Positions 44,324 to 52,130 of a DNA stretch of 64,000 nt are shown here, one piece after another (positions within the stretch are counted from its first letter, which is position 1; each line of letters begins with the position of its first letter). The translations under genes and the position numbers were made by a program. Under the pieces are notes generated by a model. That model had not been told where the DNA came from. It ran no database searches and saw nothing but the letters and a program-made list of their open reading frames with translations. The stretch spans positions 62,001-126,000 of the forward strand of contig NZ_UUOC01000023.1 in NCBI RefSeq assembly GCF_900590755.1, read 5' to 3'. The stretch comes from Pseudomonas viridiflava (lineage in GTDB: Bacteria; Pseudomonadota; Gammaproteobacteria; Pseudomonadales; Pseudomonadaceae).

Positions 44324-46705
44324 ATGTCCCGTCCTGCACTAAACGCGCTGACGATTGCGCTTACGCTTGGCTTTTCCGCCTCGATTCTGGCCGCTCCGGT
44401 GCGCGTTGATCTGCCTGCTCAGCCTTTGGGCACGTCTTTGGCGCAGCTCGGGCAGATCAGCGGCCTGAAGGTCATGTTCGATCCGCAAGCAGTTGCGGGC
44501 AAACAGGCGCCGACCGTTCGTGGTGATCTTGAGCCGGCGCAAGCTCTGCAGCGTCTGCTGGCAGGCAGCGGTCTGACCGCAAGTGTGGACGGTAACTCAG
44601 CCCGTGTTGCGGCCCCGGCTCAAGCCGGCGCGATCGCGCTGGATGGCATCAATATCAATGCCGACACCAGCATTGCAGGCGCGGCGACCACCGAAGGCAC
44701 CAACTCCTACACCACAGGCTCCATGAGCACGGCGACCAAGCTTGCGTTGTCGATCCGTGAAACGCCGCAATCGGTCAGCGTTCTGACCCGTCAGCGCATG
44801 GACGACCAGGGCATGAACGACGTCAACGACGCGGTCAAATACGCTCCGGGCGTCACCCTGCGCAAGTTTGGTGGCGACCGTCAGCAATTCCTCGCCCGTG
44901 GCTTCACCATCGACAACCTGATGTACGACGGTTTGCCGACCAGCCTGGGCACCTTCACGCAAGACACCCTGGCCGAGGCCGATCTGGCCATGTACGACCG
45001 TGTGGAAGTGGTGCGCGGCGCAACCGGCCTGATGACCGGTGCTGGCAGCCCGTCCGCTACGCTGAACCTGGTACGCAAGCGTCCGACCGCTACCCCGCAG
45101 GTGAGCATCACCACCAGCGCTGGCAGTTGGGACCGTTATCGCACCGAAGTGGATGCGTCGAACAAGCTCAACGATTCCGGCACCGTGCGTGGCCGCGTTG
45201 TAGCGGCTTATCAGGATGATCACAGCTTCCAGGACGAGCGCGAGAAACAGCGCCAGACCTTTTACGGCATCCTCGAAACCGACTTGAACGATTCGACCAC
45301 CTGGACCATCGGCGCTTCCAAGCAGCGCGACGATGCAACCTCGGACTGGGGCGCACTGCCAGCCGGGCCTAACGGCGAAAACCTGCACCTGTCGCGCTCG
45401 ACCTTCCTGAGCAATGACTGGGCTTACTGGAATCGCGATAACGTCAGCGTGTTCACGGACGTGACGCACCGCTTCAACAATGGCTGGAATGCCAAGCTTT
45501 CCGCCGCCAAGATCTGGGCTGAATCCAACACTTTCTCCAGCTATCTGGGCGCTGATGCCTCGGGTACCGGCTTTGCACAGTCTTCGGGTCAGTACGACAC
45601 CACGGATGTGCAGACCAACCTCGACGGCTCCCTGTCCGGCCCGTTCCAGTTGTTTGGTCGTGAACATGAACTGTCGGTCGGTGTGAGCCGTCGCCAGGAA
45701 AAATTCGATCAGAACGGTGGCTACTGGCTGGCTGCAACGCCGATCGACATTTACAACTTCAACCCGGGCGTGATCGCCAAGCCGGACCGTGCTGATCGCC
45801 AACCGTACTCGAGCAAGAACACAGCGACCGAGCAGGCCGCTTACGCCGTGGCGCGTTTCAACCCGATTGACCCACTGCACGTGATCCTCGGCAGCCGCGT
45901 GAGCTGGTACGACTACGACAACCGCAGCGGCGATGGCGACTATAAAGTCACTCAGGAAGTCACGCCGTACGCCGGTGTCATCTACGACCTGAACGACACC
46001 TACTCGGTTTACGCCAGCTACACCGAAATCTTCAAGCCACAGACCGAGCAAGACGTTTCCGGCTCCGTGCTGGACCCGATGACCGGCGAAAGCTATGAAA
46101 TCGGCCTGAAAGGCGAGTACTTCGACGGTGCGCTGAACGCTTCGGTGGCGCTGTTCGACATGACTCAGGAAAATCGCGCCTATGCGATTACCCCGGTGCC
46201 GGCCATCTGCAGCGCCCAGAACCGTTCGTGTAATGCGGCTTCCGGCGAAGTGCGCAGCCAGGGTATCGATACTGAAATCAGCGGTGCTCTGACTCCGAAC
46301 TGGCAGTTCTCGGCGGCTTACACCTATGTGCTTAGCCAGTACATCAAAGATGCCGACGAGCGTAACGAAGGCCGTCTGTTCGCCCCTAACCAGCCGAAAC
46401 ATCTGTTCAAGGCCGCCACCACCTACAACCTGACCGGCGACCTGAGCAAATGGCGTGTGGGCGGCGACGTGCTGGCCCAGAGCGAAACCTTCACTCGCGT
46501 CACCACCACCGGCTACGCCAAGCAGAACGAATACGCCGTGGTTGGCCTGATGGCAGGCTACAAGTTCGACGAGCACTGGGATGGCCGCGTCAACTTCAAC
46601 AACGTGTTCGACACCAAGTACTGGCAGGGCATCCCGACAGGCACCGGCACCGGTGTTTACGGCGACCCGCGTAACCTGATGTTCTCGTTGAAGTGGACGA
46701 TGTAA
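44324..46705 (+). CDS. TonB-dependent siderophore receptor with N-terminal signalling domain (FpvA/FhuE-like)
   Basis: A 793-residue outer-membrane receptor. A signal peptide (about residues 1-24, ILAA) is followed by a secretin/TonB short N-terminal (STN) domain (VDLPAQPLGTSLAQLGQISG to about residue 85). Then come a TonB-box region, the plug domain (ETPQSVSVLTRQRMDDQG, then YDRVEVVRGATGLMTGAGSP) and the barrel. Plug motifs are closest to ferripyoverdine and hydroxamate siderophore receptors. An STN domain normally signals to a FecR-type anti-sigma and a FecI-type sigma factor, but neither gene is adjacent. The ATG at 44324 is chosen by the signal peptide; the upstream frame is untypical. 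Confidence 0.92.
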   Translation: MSRPALNALTIALTLGFSASILAAPVRVDLPAQPLGTSLAQLGQISGLKVMFDPQAVAGKQAPTVRGDLEPAQALQRLLAGSGLTASVDGNSARVAAPAQAGAIALDGININADTSIAGAATTEGTNSYTTGSMSTATKLALSIRETPQSVSVLTRQRMDDQGMNDVNDAVKYAPGVTLRKFGGDRQQFLARGFTIDNLMYDGLPTSLGTFTQDTLAEADLAMYDRVEVVRGATGLMTGAGSPSATLNLVRKRPTATPQVSITTSAGSWDRYRTEVDASNKLNDSGTVRGRVVAAYQDDHSFQDEREKQRQTFYGILETDLNDSTTWTIGASKQRDDATSDWGALPAGPNGENLHLSRSTFLSNDWAYWNRDNVSVFTDVTHRFNNGWNAKLSAAKIWAESNTFSSYLGADASGTGFAQSSGQYDTTDVQTNLDGSLSGPFQLFGREHELSVGVSRRQEKFDQNGGYWLAATPIDIYNFNPGVIAKPDRADRQPYSSKNTATEQAAYAVARFNPIDPLHVILGSRVSWYDYDNRSGDGDYKVTQEVTPYAGVIYDLNDTYSVYASYTEIFKPQTEQDVSGSVLDPMTGESYEIGLKGEYFDGALNASVALFDMTQENRAYAITPVPAICSAQNRSCNAASGEVRSQGIDTEISGALTPNWQFSAAYTYVLSQYIKDADERNEGRLFAPNQPKHLFKAATTYNLTGDLSKWRVGGDVLAQSETFTRVTTTGYAKQNEYAVVGLMAGYKFDEHWDGRVNFNNVFDTKYWQGIPTGTGTGVYGDPRNLMFSLKWTM

Positions 46706-46728
46706 TCACAGGCTGAATGATCTGCTTT

Positions 46729-46820
46729 TGTGGGACCGGCTTTAGCCGGGAATAGGCCGGTACAGCTGATACGTTCTTCGTGTCAGGTGCTACGCCTTCG
46801 CGGCTAAGGCCGGTCCCACT
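46729..46820. repeat. REP/BIME inverted pair (GGGACCGGCTTTAGCCGGGA type)
   Basis: A facing pair after the TonB receptor gene. The following stretch to 46990 has no gene that I can support. Confidence 0.88.
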
Positions 46821-46997
46821 AGGTCACCGAGCCACGCATGAACGCCCTGCCCAATGCAGGGTGTTTTTGTATCCGGCTTTCGGTGAAATCTGCCATCTGA
46901 GGAACATCAGGCTGTCACACAGGTCGGTTACTACAGTGGTTAAAAGAGGGGCAGGGTGCTGTCCCGGCAGAAACGTCCGCAAATGCGACATTTTTTG

Positions 46998-47026
46998 TTG
47001 ATTCCCACGCCCTCAAGTCCTAAAGT
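46998..47026 (+). promoter_or_regulatory. Sigma-70-like promoter upstream of the speC leader
   Basis: TTGATT (46998-47003) and TAAAGT (47021-47026) with exactly 17 bases between. A transcript would begin near 47033, about 200 bases before the speC ATG and 55 bases before the intrinsic terminator. Confidence 0.55.
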
Positions 47027-47032
47027 TCGCGC

Positions 47033-47123
47033 CGAACGTCCAAGCTGGAAACGATCCATCCGGCTCAAGTACTGACGACGAGACAGCAAGGCCACGGGAG
47101 GCGACCTCCAGATGGCCTTTTTT
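47033..47123 (+). ncRNA. Candidate leader RNA or small RNA ending at an intrinsic terminator
   Basis: The stretch from the predicted start near 47033 to the terminator would give an RNA of about 90 nt. It carries no ORF that I can support. It may be a free-standing small RNA or the attenuated leader of speC. The 5-prime end is inferred from the promoter match only. Confidence 0.45.
47088..47123 (+). terminator. Strong intrinsic terminator 110 bases before speC
   Basis: A two-part stem, outer AAGGCCA/TGGCCTT and inner GGAGG/CCTCC, is followed by a run of at least six T residues. There is no protein gene just upstream, so it must end a leader or a small RNA. Confidence 0.85.
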
Positions 47124-47189
47124 GCTTTCGGCGGACATGCCTTGGGAAGTAGGCGAACCAAAGTGGGGATACACACGGAGGACGTTCAT

Positions 47190-47231
47190 ATGCACCCATT
47201 TATTCATTTGTTTGCCCAGTGGAGTCCATAG
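47190..47231 (+). CDS. Candidate 13-residue leader peptide of speC
   Basis: ATG at 47190 is preceded at good distance by the very strong ribosome binding site GGAGGA and is followed by 13 codons (MHPFIHLFAQWSP) and TAG at 47229-47231. The speC ATG starts one base after this stop, and the speC ribosome binding site (GTGGAG) lies inside the leader ORF. This arrangement implies that translation of the leader affects speC initiation. E. coli speF has an ornithine-sensing leader peptide (SpeFL), but the peptide here is not obviously related. No expression evidence. Confidence 0.5.
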   Translation: MHPFIHLFAQWSP

Positions 47232-47232
47232 C

Positions 47233-48396
47233 ATGCCGATTCAAGTCGAAGACTATTTCCAGCGCGACACCTTCAACAAAATGAAGGCGTTTGCCGACAC
47301 CCAAGAAACCCCGTTCGTGGTCATCGACACCGCGATGATCAGCAAGGCTTACGATGACCTGCGTGCAGGCTTCGAATTCGCCAAGGTTTACTACGCTGTC
47401 AAAGCCAACCCGGCTGTTGAAATCATCGACCTGCTCAAAGATAAAGGTTCGAGCTTCGACATCGCCTCGATCTACGAGCTGGACAAGGTCATGGACCGCG
47501 GCGTCAGCCCCGATCGCATCAGCTACGGCAACACCATCAAGAAATCCAAGGACATCCGCTACTTCTACGACAAGGGCGTGCGTCTGTTCTCCACCGACTC
47601 CGAAGCCGACCTGCGCAACATCGCCAAGGCTGCGCCGGGCTCGAAAGTCTACGTGCGTATCCTTACCGAAGGCTCGACCACCGCTGACTGGCCTTTGTCG
47701 CGCAAATTCGGCTGCCAGACCGACATGGCCATGGACTTGCTGATCCTGGCGCGTGACCTGGGTCTGGTGCCATACGGCCTCTCGTTCCATGTGGGTTCGC
47801 AACAGCGCGACATCAGCGTCTGGGACGCCGCGATTGCCAAGGTCAAAGTGATCTTCGAGCGTCTGAAAGAAGAAGACGGCATCGTCCTCAAGCTGATCAA
47901 CATGGGTGGCGGCTTCCCGGCCAACTACATCACCCGTACCAACAGCCTGGAAACCTACGCTGAAGAAATCATCCGCTACCTGAAAGAAGACTTCGGTGAT
48001 GATCTGCCGGAAATCATTCTGGAACCTGGCCGTTCGTTGATCGCCAACGCCGGTATTCTGGTCAGCGAAGTGGTGTTGGTGTCGCGTAAATCCCGCACTG
48101 CGGTAGAGCGTTGGGTGTACACGGATGTGGGCAAGTTCTCCGGCCTGATCGAAACCATGGACGAAGCCATCAAGTTCCCGATCTGGACCGAGAAGAAAGG
48201 CGAGATGGAAGAAGTGGTCATCGCCGGTCCAACCTGCGACAGCGCCGACATCATGTACGAAAACTACAAGTACGGCCTGCCGTTGAACCTGGCCATTGGT
48301 GATCGCCTGTACTGGTTGTCCACCGGCGCGTACACCACCAGCTACAGCGCCGTAGAATTCAACGGCTTCCCGCCGCTGAAATCGTTCTACGTTTAA
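47233..48396 (+). CDS. speC: Ornithine decarboxylase (PLP-dependent, eukaryotic-type fold)
   Basis: A 387-residue alanine-racemase-fold decarboxylase. The PLP lysine is in VYYAVKANP near residue 57, with HVGSQQRD, the glycine loop INMGGGFPANY, LEPGRSLIANAG and the active-site cysteine segment GPTCDSAD. Length and motifs match Pseudomonas SpeC, which makes putrescine from ornithine in the cytosol; lysine/ornithine decarboxylases are the close alternative. The start at 47233 (GTGGAG upstream) fits the family; an open frame continues upstream but covers the leader. It is transcribed alone and ends at a strong terminator. Confidence 0.93.
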   Translation: MPIQVEDYFQRDTFNKMKAFADTQETPFVVIDTAMISKAYDDLRAGFEFAKVYYAVKANPAVEIIDLLKDKGSSFDIASIYELDKVMDRGVSPDRISYGNTIKKSKDIRYFYDKGVRLFSTDSEADLRNIAKAAPGSKVYVRILTEGSTTADWPLSRKFGCQTDMAMDLLILARDLGLVPYGLSFHVGSQQRDISVWDAAIAKVKVIFERLKEEDGIVLKLINMGGGFPANYITRTNSLETYAEEIIRYLKEDFGDDLPEIILEPGRSLIANAGILVSEVVLVSRKSRTAVERWVYTDVGKFSGLIETMDEAIKFPIWTEKKGEMEEVVIAGPTCDSADIMYENYKYGLPLNLAIGDRLYWLSTGAYTTSYSAVEFNGFPPLKSFYV

Positions 48397-48411
48397 GCGC
48401 TGACACTGCAT

Positions 48412-48442
48412 AAAAAACCCGCGAGTGATCGCGGGTTTTTTA
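48412..48442. terminator. Bidirectional intrinsic terminator after speC
   Basis: AAAAAACCCGCGA, GTGA, TCGCGGGTTTTTT: a symmetrical hairpin with T tracts on both strands, between speC and the convergent toxin operon. Confidence 0.9.
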
Positions 48443-48478
48443 TGGCTGCCTGATTCTGCAGGAGGTCAGGTACAACGC

Positions 48479-48566
48479 ATGCCTGCAGGAGTTGTCGGAG
48501 GTTACGACGGCGACGAATGCGGTGTGTCGATGCACCGCTGTTCGCAGCCCTCGGCAGCGCCTACGG
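48479..48566. repeat. Decayed REP/BIME pair between speC and the toxin operon
   Basis: Both halves of the GGAGCTGCCGAAGGCTGCGAA-type element are present but carry several substitutions (for example GGAGTTGTCGGAGGTTACGA and TTCGCAGCCCTCGGCAG), unlike the clean copies elsewhere. It marks the left edge of the toxin gene group. Confidence 0.7.
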
Positions 48567-48583
48567 AGCTTGTGCGTTGATAT

Positions 48584-49429
48584 TTACAACATCTCCGACA
48601 CGCGCTTTGCCAGGCTCTCCGCTTCGTGGGTGCGGGCACCCATCAAGCCGGTGGCGAGTGTCAACATCGCTATACTGCTCCGGTCATCGATACCGTCCAG
48701 CTCATCTCTGGCGTACTGAAGTAATACCGTCATCCGTGAACAGTAGGTGCCCATATTGCTGGCTGCCTGCAGGCCATATAAATATTGTTTTTCTGACCAG
48801 CGAACCTTGCTCCTTGCCGTTGCCAGTTCATCGATGACGATGGCAGAGAGCTGCTGATTGTTGCGGCGATGTTTGGTTTCATGCTCGACGATTCTTAGAT
48901 TCATGAAGTCGATGAACCTGGGAATGACCTCATGAACACTGAGTCGAATCAGTTCCATTTCTGTCGCTTTGACGCTAAACAGACTTTCGAAATCCTGGAG
49001 CTTTTGGCGAATCAAAGCCACGACTTCGGACGTCTTGGTGGACGGACTGATACCCAGTTTGCCGGTCAAATTGAAGGGCTCCAGGTGCAGCGCCAGGGTG
49101 TCGAGGTGGTCGCGGGTGCCTTGTCTGCCTTTCAGCTGCTGGTAGACCTCCAACTGGCTGACGAACCTGTTGGTTTCTCTGATGAAGAGCGCAAAGTCCT
49201 GATGCAGTTGGCGCATAGGTTTGACCATCTCGGGCCATCTGGACATGTCCTGTCTGGCGCGGTCAGTGGTGCGGGTCAGCGCAGGCTCTCGGTATTTACC
49301 GACTTCGTGCGCGGGCACCAGGCCCAGGTCCATCTTGAATAACTCGATCCGCTGGGGCAGTTGCTCAAGATAAACACGATGGCCGTGCAGGCCTACGCTG
49401 TCAGCGTGTTCGATAAGATAAATGGTCAT
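48584..49429 (-). CDS. Unknown helical protein, third gene of the toxin operon
   Basis: A 281-residue protein with no signal peptide, no membrane segment and a mostly helical, charged composition with heptad-like stretches. I do not recognise a family. It follows the XaxB-like gene on the same strand. If translation begins at TTG 49498 (preceded by AAGG), the gap is only 10 bases and the protein has 23 extra residues; the ATG at 49429 lacks a clear ribosome binding site. Possible roles are a third toxin subunit, as in tripartite alpha-helical toxins, a self-protection protein or a chaperone. All of these are inference from position. Confidence 0.6.
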   Translation of the reverse strand: MTIYLIEHADSVGLHGHRVYLEQLPQRIELFKMDLGLVPAHEVGKYREPALTRTTDRARQDMSRWPEMVKPMRQLHQDFALFIRETNRFVSQLEVYQQLKGRQGTRDHLDTLALHLEPFNLTGKLGISPSTKTSEVVALIRQKLQDFESLFSVKATEMELIRLSVHEVIPRFIDFMNLRIVEHETKHRRNNQQLSAIVIDELATARSKVRWSEKQYLYGLQAASNMGTYCSRMTVLLQYARDELDGIDDRSSIAMLTLATGLMGARTHEAESLAKRVSEML

Positions 49430-49508
49430 ATGACGTGTGCTTTTGGGCGTTGGAAAAGACTCTGTGTGAAGTGCGAGGGTGCTGGGGCGCCCCCGCAAAT
49501 CAAGTGCC

Positions 49509-50501
49509 TTAACGAATTGGTTTCAGGTAATCGATCAAAGCGTTGGCGTTCTGGACGAACTGCTCACCCGATACATCGTCGCTGGCAACGTTGGCAGCCT
49601 CTGCCAGGAAAGAATTCAGTGACGCCACGATGGTGGAAAACTCGTTGATGAATGAAGGGCGTTCGTCGTCAAAGCCCTGAATAGCTTCAATCATATGGAT
49701 TCGGTCATTGATTTTGTCCTGCTCGATCTTCTTGTCAGCGATGTCTTTGTTCACCCTACCAATACGCAGACGCAGACTATCTCGCAGACTGATAAGCCCA
49801 AGGTAATTAAGCAGCACGTTCAGCTCTTGCAGGGCTTTCTGCAGCATTTCCAACGCTGCCTGAGCCGCTGCCAGTTGCGGCGCCGTGAGGCCAAGCGCGG
49901 CGAGGGCCGCCGGGTTGAGAATGGTTTCCTTGTCGGTTTCGGGCAGTGAAGTGCTATCGAGCGCATTGATGGCGCTGGTCAGTGTCTCGTATTCACCGTC
50001 CAGCCCGGCTTTTTTCTCTTGAAGCTCCGCGATGTCTTCAGGTACTTGAAGCGCTTCGGCTTGGCAGGCTTCAAGCTTGAGCTTCAAGGTGCTCTCGCTG
50101 ATTGAGGCGTTCAGAGGTTGCAGTCTGGAGGTTAGCCCGGCTGTTGATTTGCGAGTGTTATCTATGGCTTTGCTCAAGACTTTAGCCAGATCTTCGAGAA
50201 TCTCTTGCCTTTCATCATCGTCACTGGCCTCGGCCAGATCTTTCTGGTGGAGTTTAACGGATCTAACTTTGCTCGCGAGGTCCATATGGATTTTCAGGGC
50301 GTCACCGGGCAGTTGGAAATCTGCTTCATTGATGGCTGAGTTGATCGCTCGAACTTTGTTATGAAAATCGGCCAGGTAACCTGTCTTGTCGTGAAATGTC
50401 TGGATGTCTATCCATCTTTCATTGCAGGCTGTTTTTGCTTGGCGTAGAGCGAATAAGTTGAATGGGGCGAAGGAGATTGGCGACGCATTAATAGTGGGCA
50501 T
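49509..50501 (-). CDS. XaxB-like subunit of an alpha-xenorhabdolysin-type binary toxin
   Basis: A 330-residue all-helical protein without signal peptide. Long amphipathic and coiled-coil helices are interrupted by an Ala/Leu-rich hydrophobic stretch at about 196-237 that could insert in a membrane. Size is near the 40 kDa XaxB/YaxB subunits. I identify it mainly by its pairing with the XaxA-like gene three bases upstream, so this assignment is weaker than that of its partner. Ribosome binding site AAGGAATTTAATC. Known XaxAB/YaxAB pairs form large alpha-helical pores in eukaryotic cells. GC content is visibly lower than in the flanking genes. Confidence 0.65.
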   Translation of the reverse strand: MPTINASPISFAPFNLFALRQAKTACNERWIDIQTFHDKTGYLADFHNKVRAINSAINEADFQLPGDALKIHMDLASKVRSVKLHQKDLAEASDDDERQEILEDLAKVLSKAIDNTRKSTAGLTSRLQPLNASISESTLKLKLEACQAEALQVPEDIAELQEKKAGLDGEYETLTSAINALDSTSLPETDKETILNPAALAALGLTAPQLAAAQAALEMLQKALQELNVLLNYLGLISLRDSLRLRIGRVNKDIADKKIEQDKINDRIHMIEAIQGFDDERPSFINEFSTIVASLNSFLAEAANVASDDVSGEQFVQNANALIDYLKPIR

Positions 50502-50503
50502 GA

Positions 50504-51748
50504 TTAAATTCCTTGTGCCTGTTGCTCGTATTCAACTCTGAACTCGTCATCAGCTTGTTTGAAAACTTCCAGCAATAGATGGGTGTCGTGCTGGATATCG
50601 TTCCATGGATCGATGACAAGCCTGAATTCCAGGATGAATTTCCGTAATTTCAACTCGTTCGTGATCTCATGTACGGACTCAGAAGATTGCTCTATATAGC
50701 CCGCGATTGAGTTCCAGACGTTAACGAGATTTCTGGTCGCCATGTCGGCGTCAACAATGATCAGGTCCAGAACTTGCAGCTCCATACGAACTGTATTCAA
50801 GCGGCCCAGGATGGCATCTTTGGTATTCATGAGGGCAATGTCGCGCGCCTGCTCTACGTACATGTCTTTTCGAGCTTTACGAACTTTTTCGGCTTCGATA
50901 CCCAGATAAACGGACATCCCGATGCCGACGATATTAAGTGTTGCAGCTGATCCTATCGCTTCTTTGACCAGCTTGCGGTACTCCTCGGTCTTTATATCGA
51001 TAGCTGTTGCACGATCCTCGATGACGAGGTTCAGAGCCTTGATTTCGGCGCCCAGTTTGTTGTTGTCAATCGCGGAGAGGCGACGCTTTACTGCCGGGTA
51101 GACGGTATTGGACAAGTCAGAGCTGAATTTATCCAGCCGTGCCTTGATTTGGGCGGCTTCGCTTTCACGAACTCTGACCTTTTGTAACATTTTGTCCAGG
51201 TATAAGCCGAAATCTTTAGCCGTTTCTTTGTCTTCAGGGTCAAGTTCAAAGTCTTGAAGGTTGTCGCCGAGCTCCAGCTCAACCTTGCGTAGATCTTCCA
51301 GGGTCATGATGTTGTATTGCTTGAGTGGACCTGCTTTGATGTCGGCAAAGATTTCTTCCACACCTTTACCGAACACGAGCATTTGCCCCGCGAATACCTG
51401 GAGTTTGCTGCCGACACTGAGAAGATCAATCCGTAATGGATTCCAGGTGCAGGCATGGTCGCGCACGGTTTCAAACGTACGCTGGAAGTGTTCGGCGTCC
51501 AGACCATCGCCAGCACCCTTCTCGTAACCGAGATAAGTGATGACGTCTTGCAGTTCTACCGGCAGCCTGAGGCCGACCATTTCGTAGTGCTTGATGTTCT
51601 TGATCTGATCTTTGGTGAGGATCAAGCCTGGGTCGCGAGTCACTTCATCCAGGTGGCCTGCCGAGGCGTCGATCATCAGCTTTGGGGCCCGGCTGGCTGC
51701 GTCGACGATTGCGTCATGGCTATTTGGAATGTTTTCGTTCATAGACAT
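50504..51748 (-). CDS. XaxA-like subunit of an alpha-xenorhabdolysin-type binary toxin
   Basis: A 414-residue helical protein without signal peptide, close in size to the 45 kDa XaxA/YaxA subunits. The N-terminal region (DPGLILTKDQIKNIKHYE, then LPVELQDVITYLGY) and the hydrophobic segment at about 264-284 (SAATLNIVGIGMSVYLGIEA) fit my recollection of the xenorhabdolysin A family, in which this segment enters the membrane within a bundle of long helices. Ribosome binding site AAAGGATTA. First gene of a three-gene operon. In a hand count, 50641-50700 has 25 of 60 G+C against 38 of 60 at 52681-52740, which suggests horizontal gain. Confidence 0.75.
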   Translation of the reverse strand: MSMNENIPNSHDAIVDAASRAPKLMIDASAGHLDEVTRDPGLILTKDQIKNIKHYEMVGLRLPVELQDVITYLGYEKGAGDGLDAEHFQRTFETVRDHACTWNPLRIDLLSVGSKLQVFAGQMLVFGKGVEEIFADIKAGPLKQYNIMTLEDLRKVELELGDNLQDFELDPEDKETAKDFGLYLDKMLQKVRVRESEAAQIKARLDKFSSDLSNTVYPAVKRRLSAIDNNKLGAEIKALNLVIEDRATAIDIKTEEYRKLVKEAIGSAATLNIVGIGMSVYLGIEAEKVRKARKDMYVEQARDIALMNTKDAILGRLNTVRMELQVLDLIIVDADMATRNLVNVWNSIAGYIEQSSESVHEITNELKLRKFILEFRLVIDPWNDIQHDTHLLLEVFKQADDEFRVEYEQQAQGI

Positions 51749-51982
51749 TTCATTAATCCTTTAATGAATTGTGATTCGGAGAGTGCAAGTTCCTTTGCAC
51801 AAACTCAAGGCTAAAGTTAGCGCTGGGGCGAGTCAAAGCGGAATGGGGGACACGATTTGTAGGAAGAATGAGGGGTTAAAGCAGAAGTGCGGGCGCTTGC
51901 CTACGAAGAAAACCGCCGCGTTTTTGCAGTCTGAGGCGGCTCTTATAGAACATAAATTAACTATCTGAATTGAAATGATTTT
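51749..51982. other. Region upstream of the toxin operon
   Basis: About 230 AT-rich bases that should carry the toxin promoter. A 65-codon frame on the + strand is open here but has no ribosome binding site or family resemblance. No operator can be assigned. Confidence 0.35.
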
Positions 51983-52076
51983 CTGCGGGAGCAGCTTGCT
52001 CGCGAAGAGGCCGGGACATCGGCCTATATTTCTGAACGCAGGAACATTGCCTTCGCGAGCAGGCTCGCTCCCACAG
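51983..52076. repeat. REP/BIME inverted pair (GGAGCAGCTTGCTCGCGAAG type)
   Basis: A facing pair between the toxin operon and the Sel1-repeat gene, at the right edge of the low-GC toxin segment. Confidence 0.85.
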
Positions 52077-52130
52077 GTCCCGTGTTTGCTCCGCGACAGC
52101 GCGTCGTCTGGACGGGGGATCTCCGACAGA

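Noticed and set aside
44597..46576. 659-codon open frame opposite the FpvA/FhuE-like receptor
   Set aside because: Antisense shadow with arginine/histidine-rich composition; the + strand gene has all receptor motifs.
49509..51748. Toxin genes read as phage tape-measure or chromosome-partition coiled-coil proteins
   Set aside because: No phage genes are nearby. Sizes, tandem order and the internal hydrophobic segments fit the xenorhabdolysin pair better.
51771..51968. 65-codon + strand frame upstream of the toxin operon
   Set aside because: No ribosome binding site and no family features; it occupies the expected promoter region of the toxin operon.
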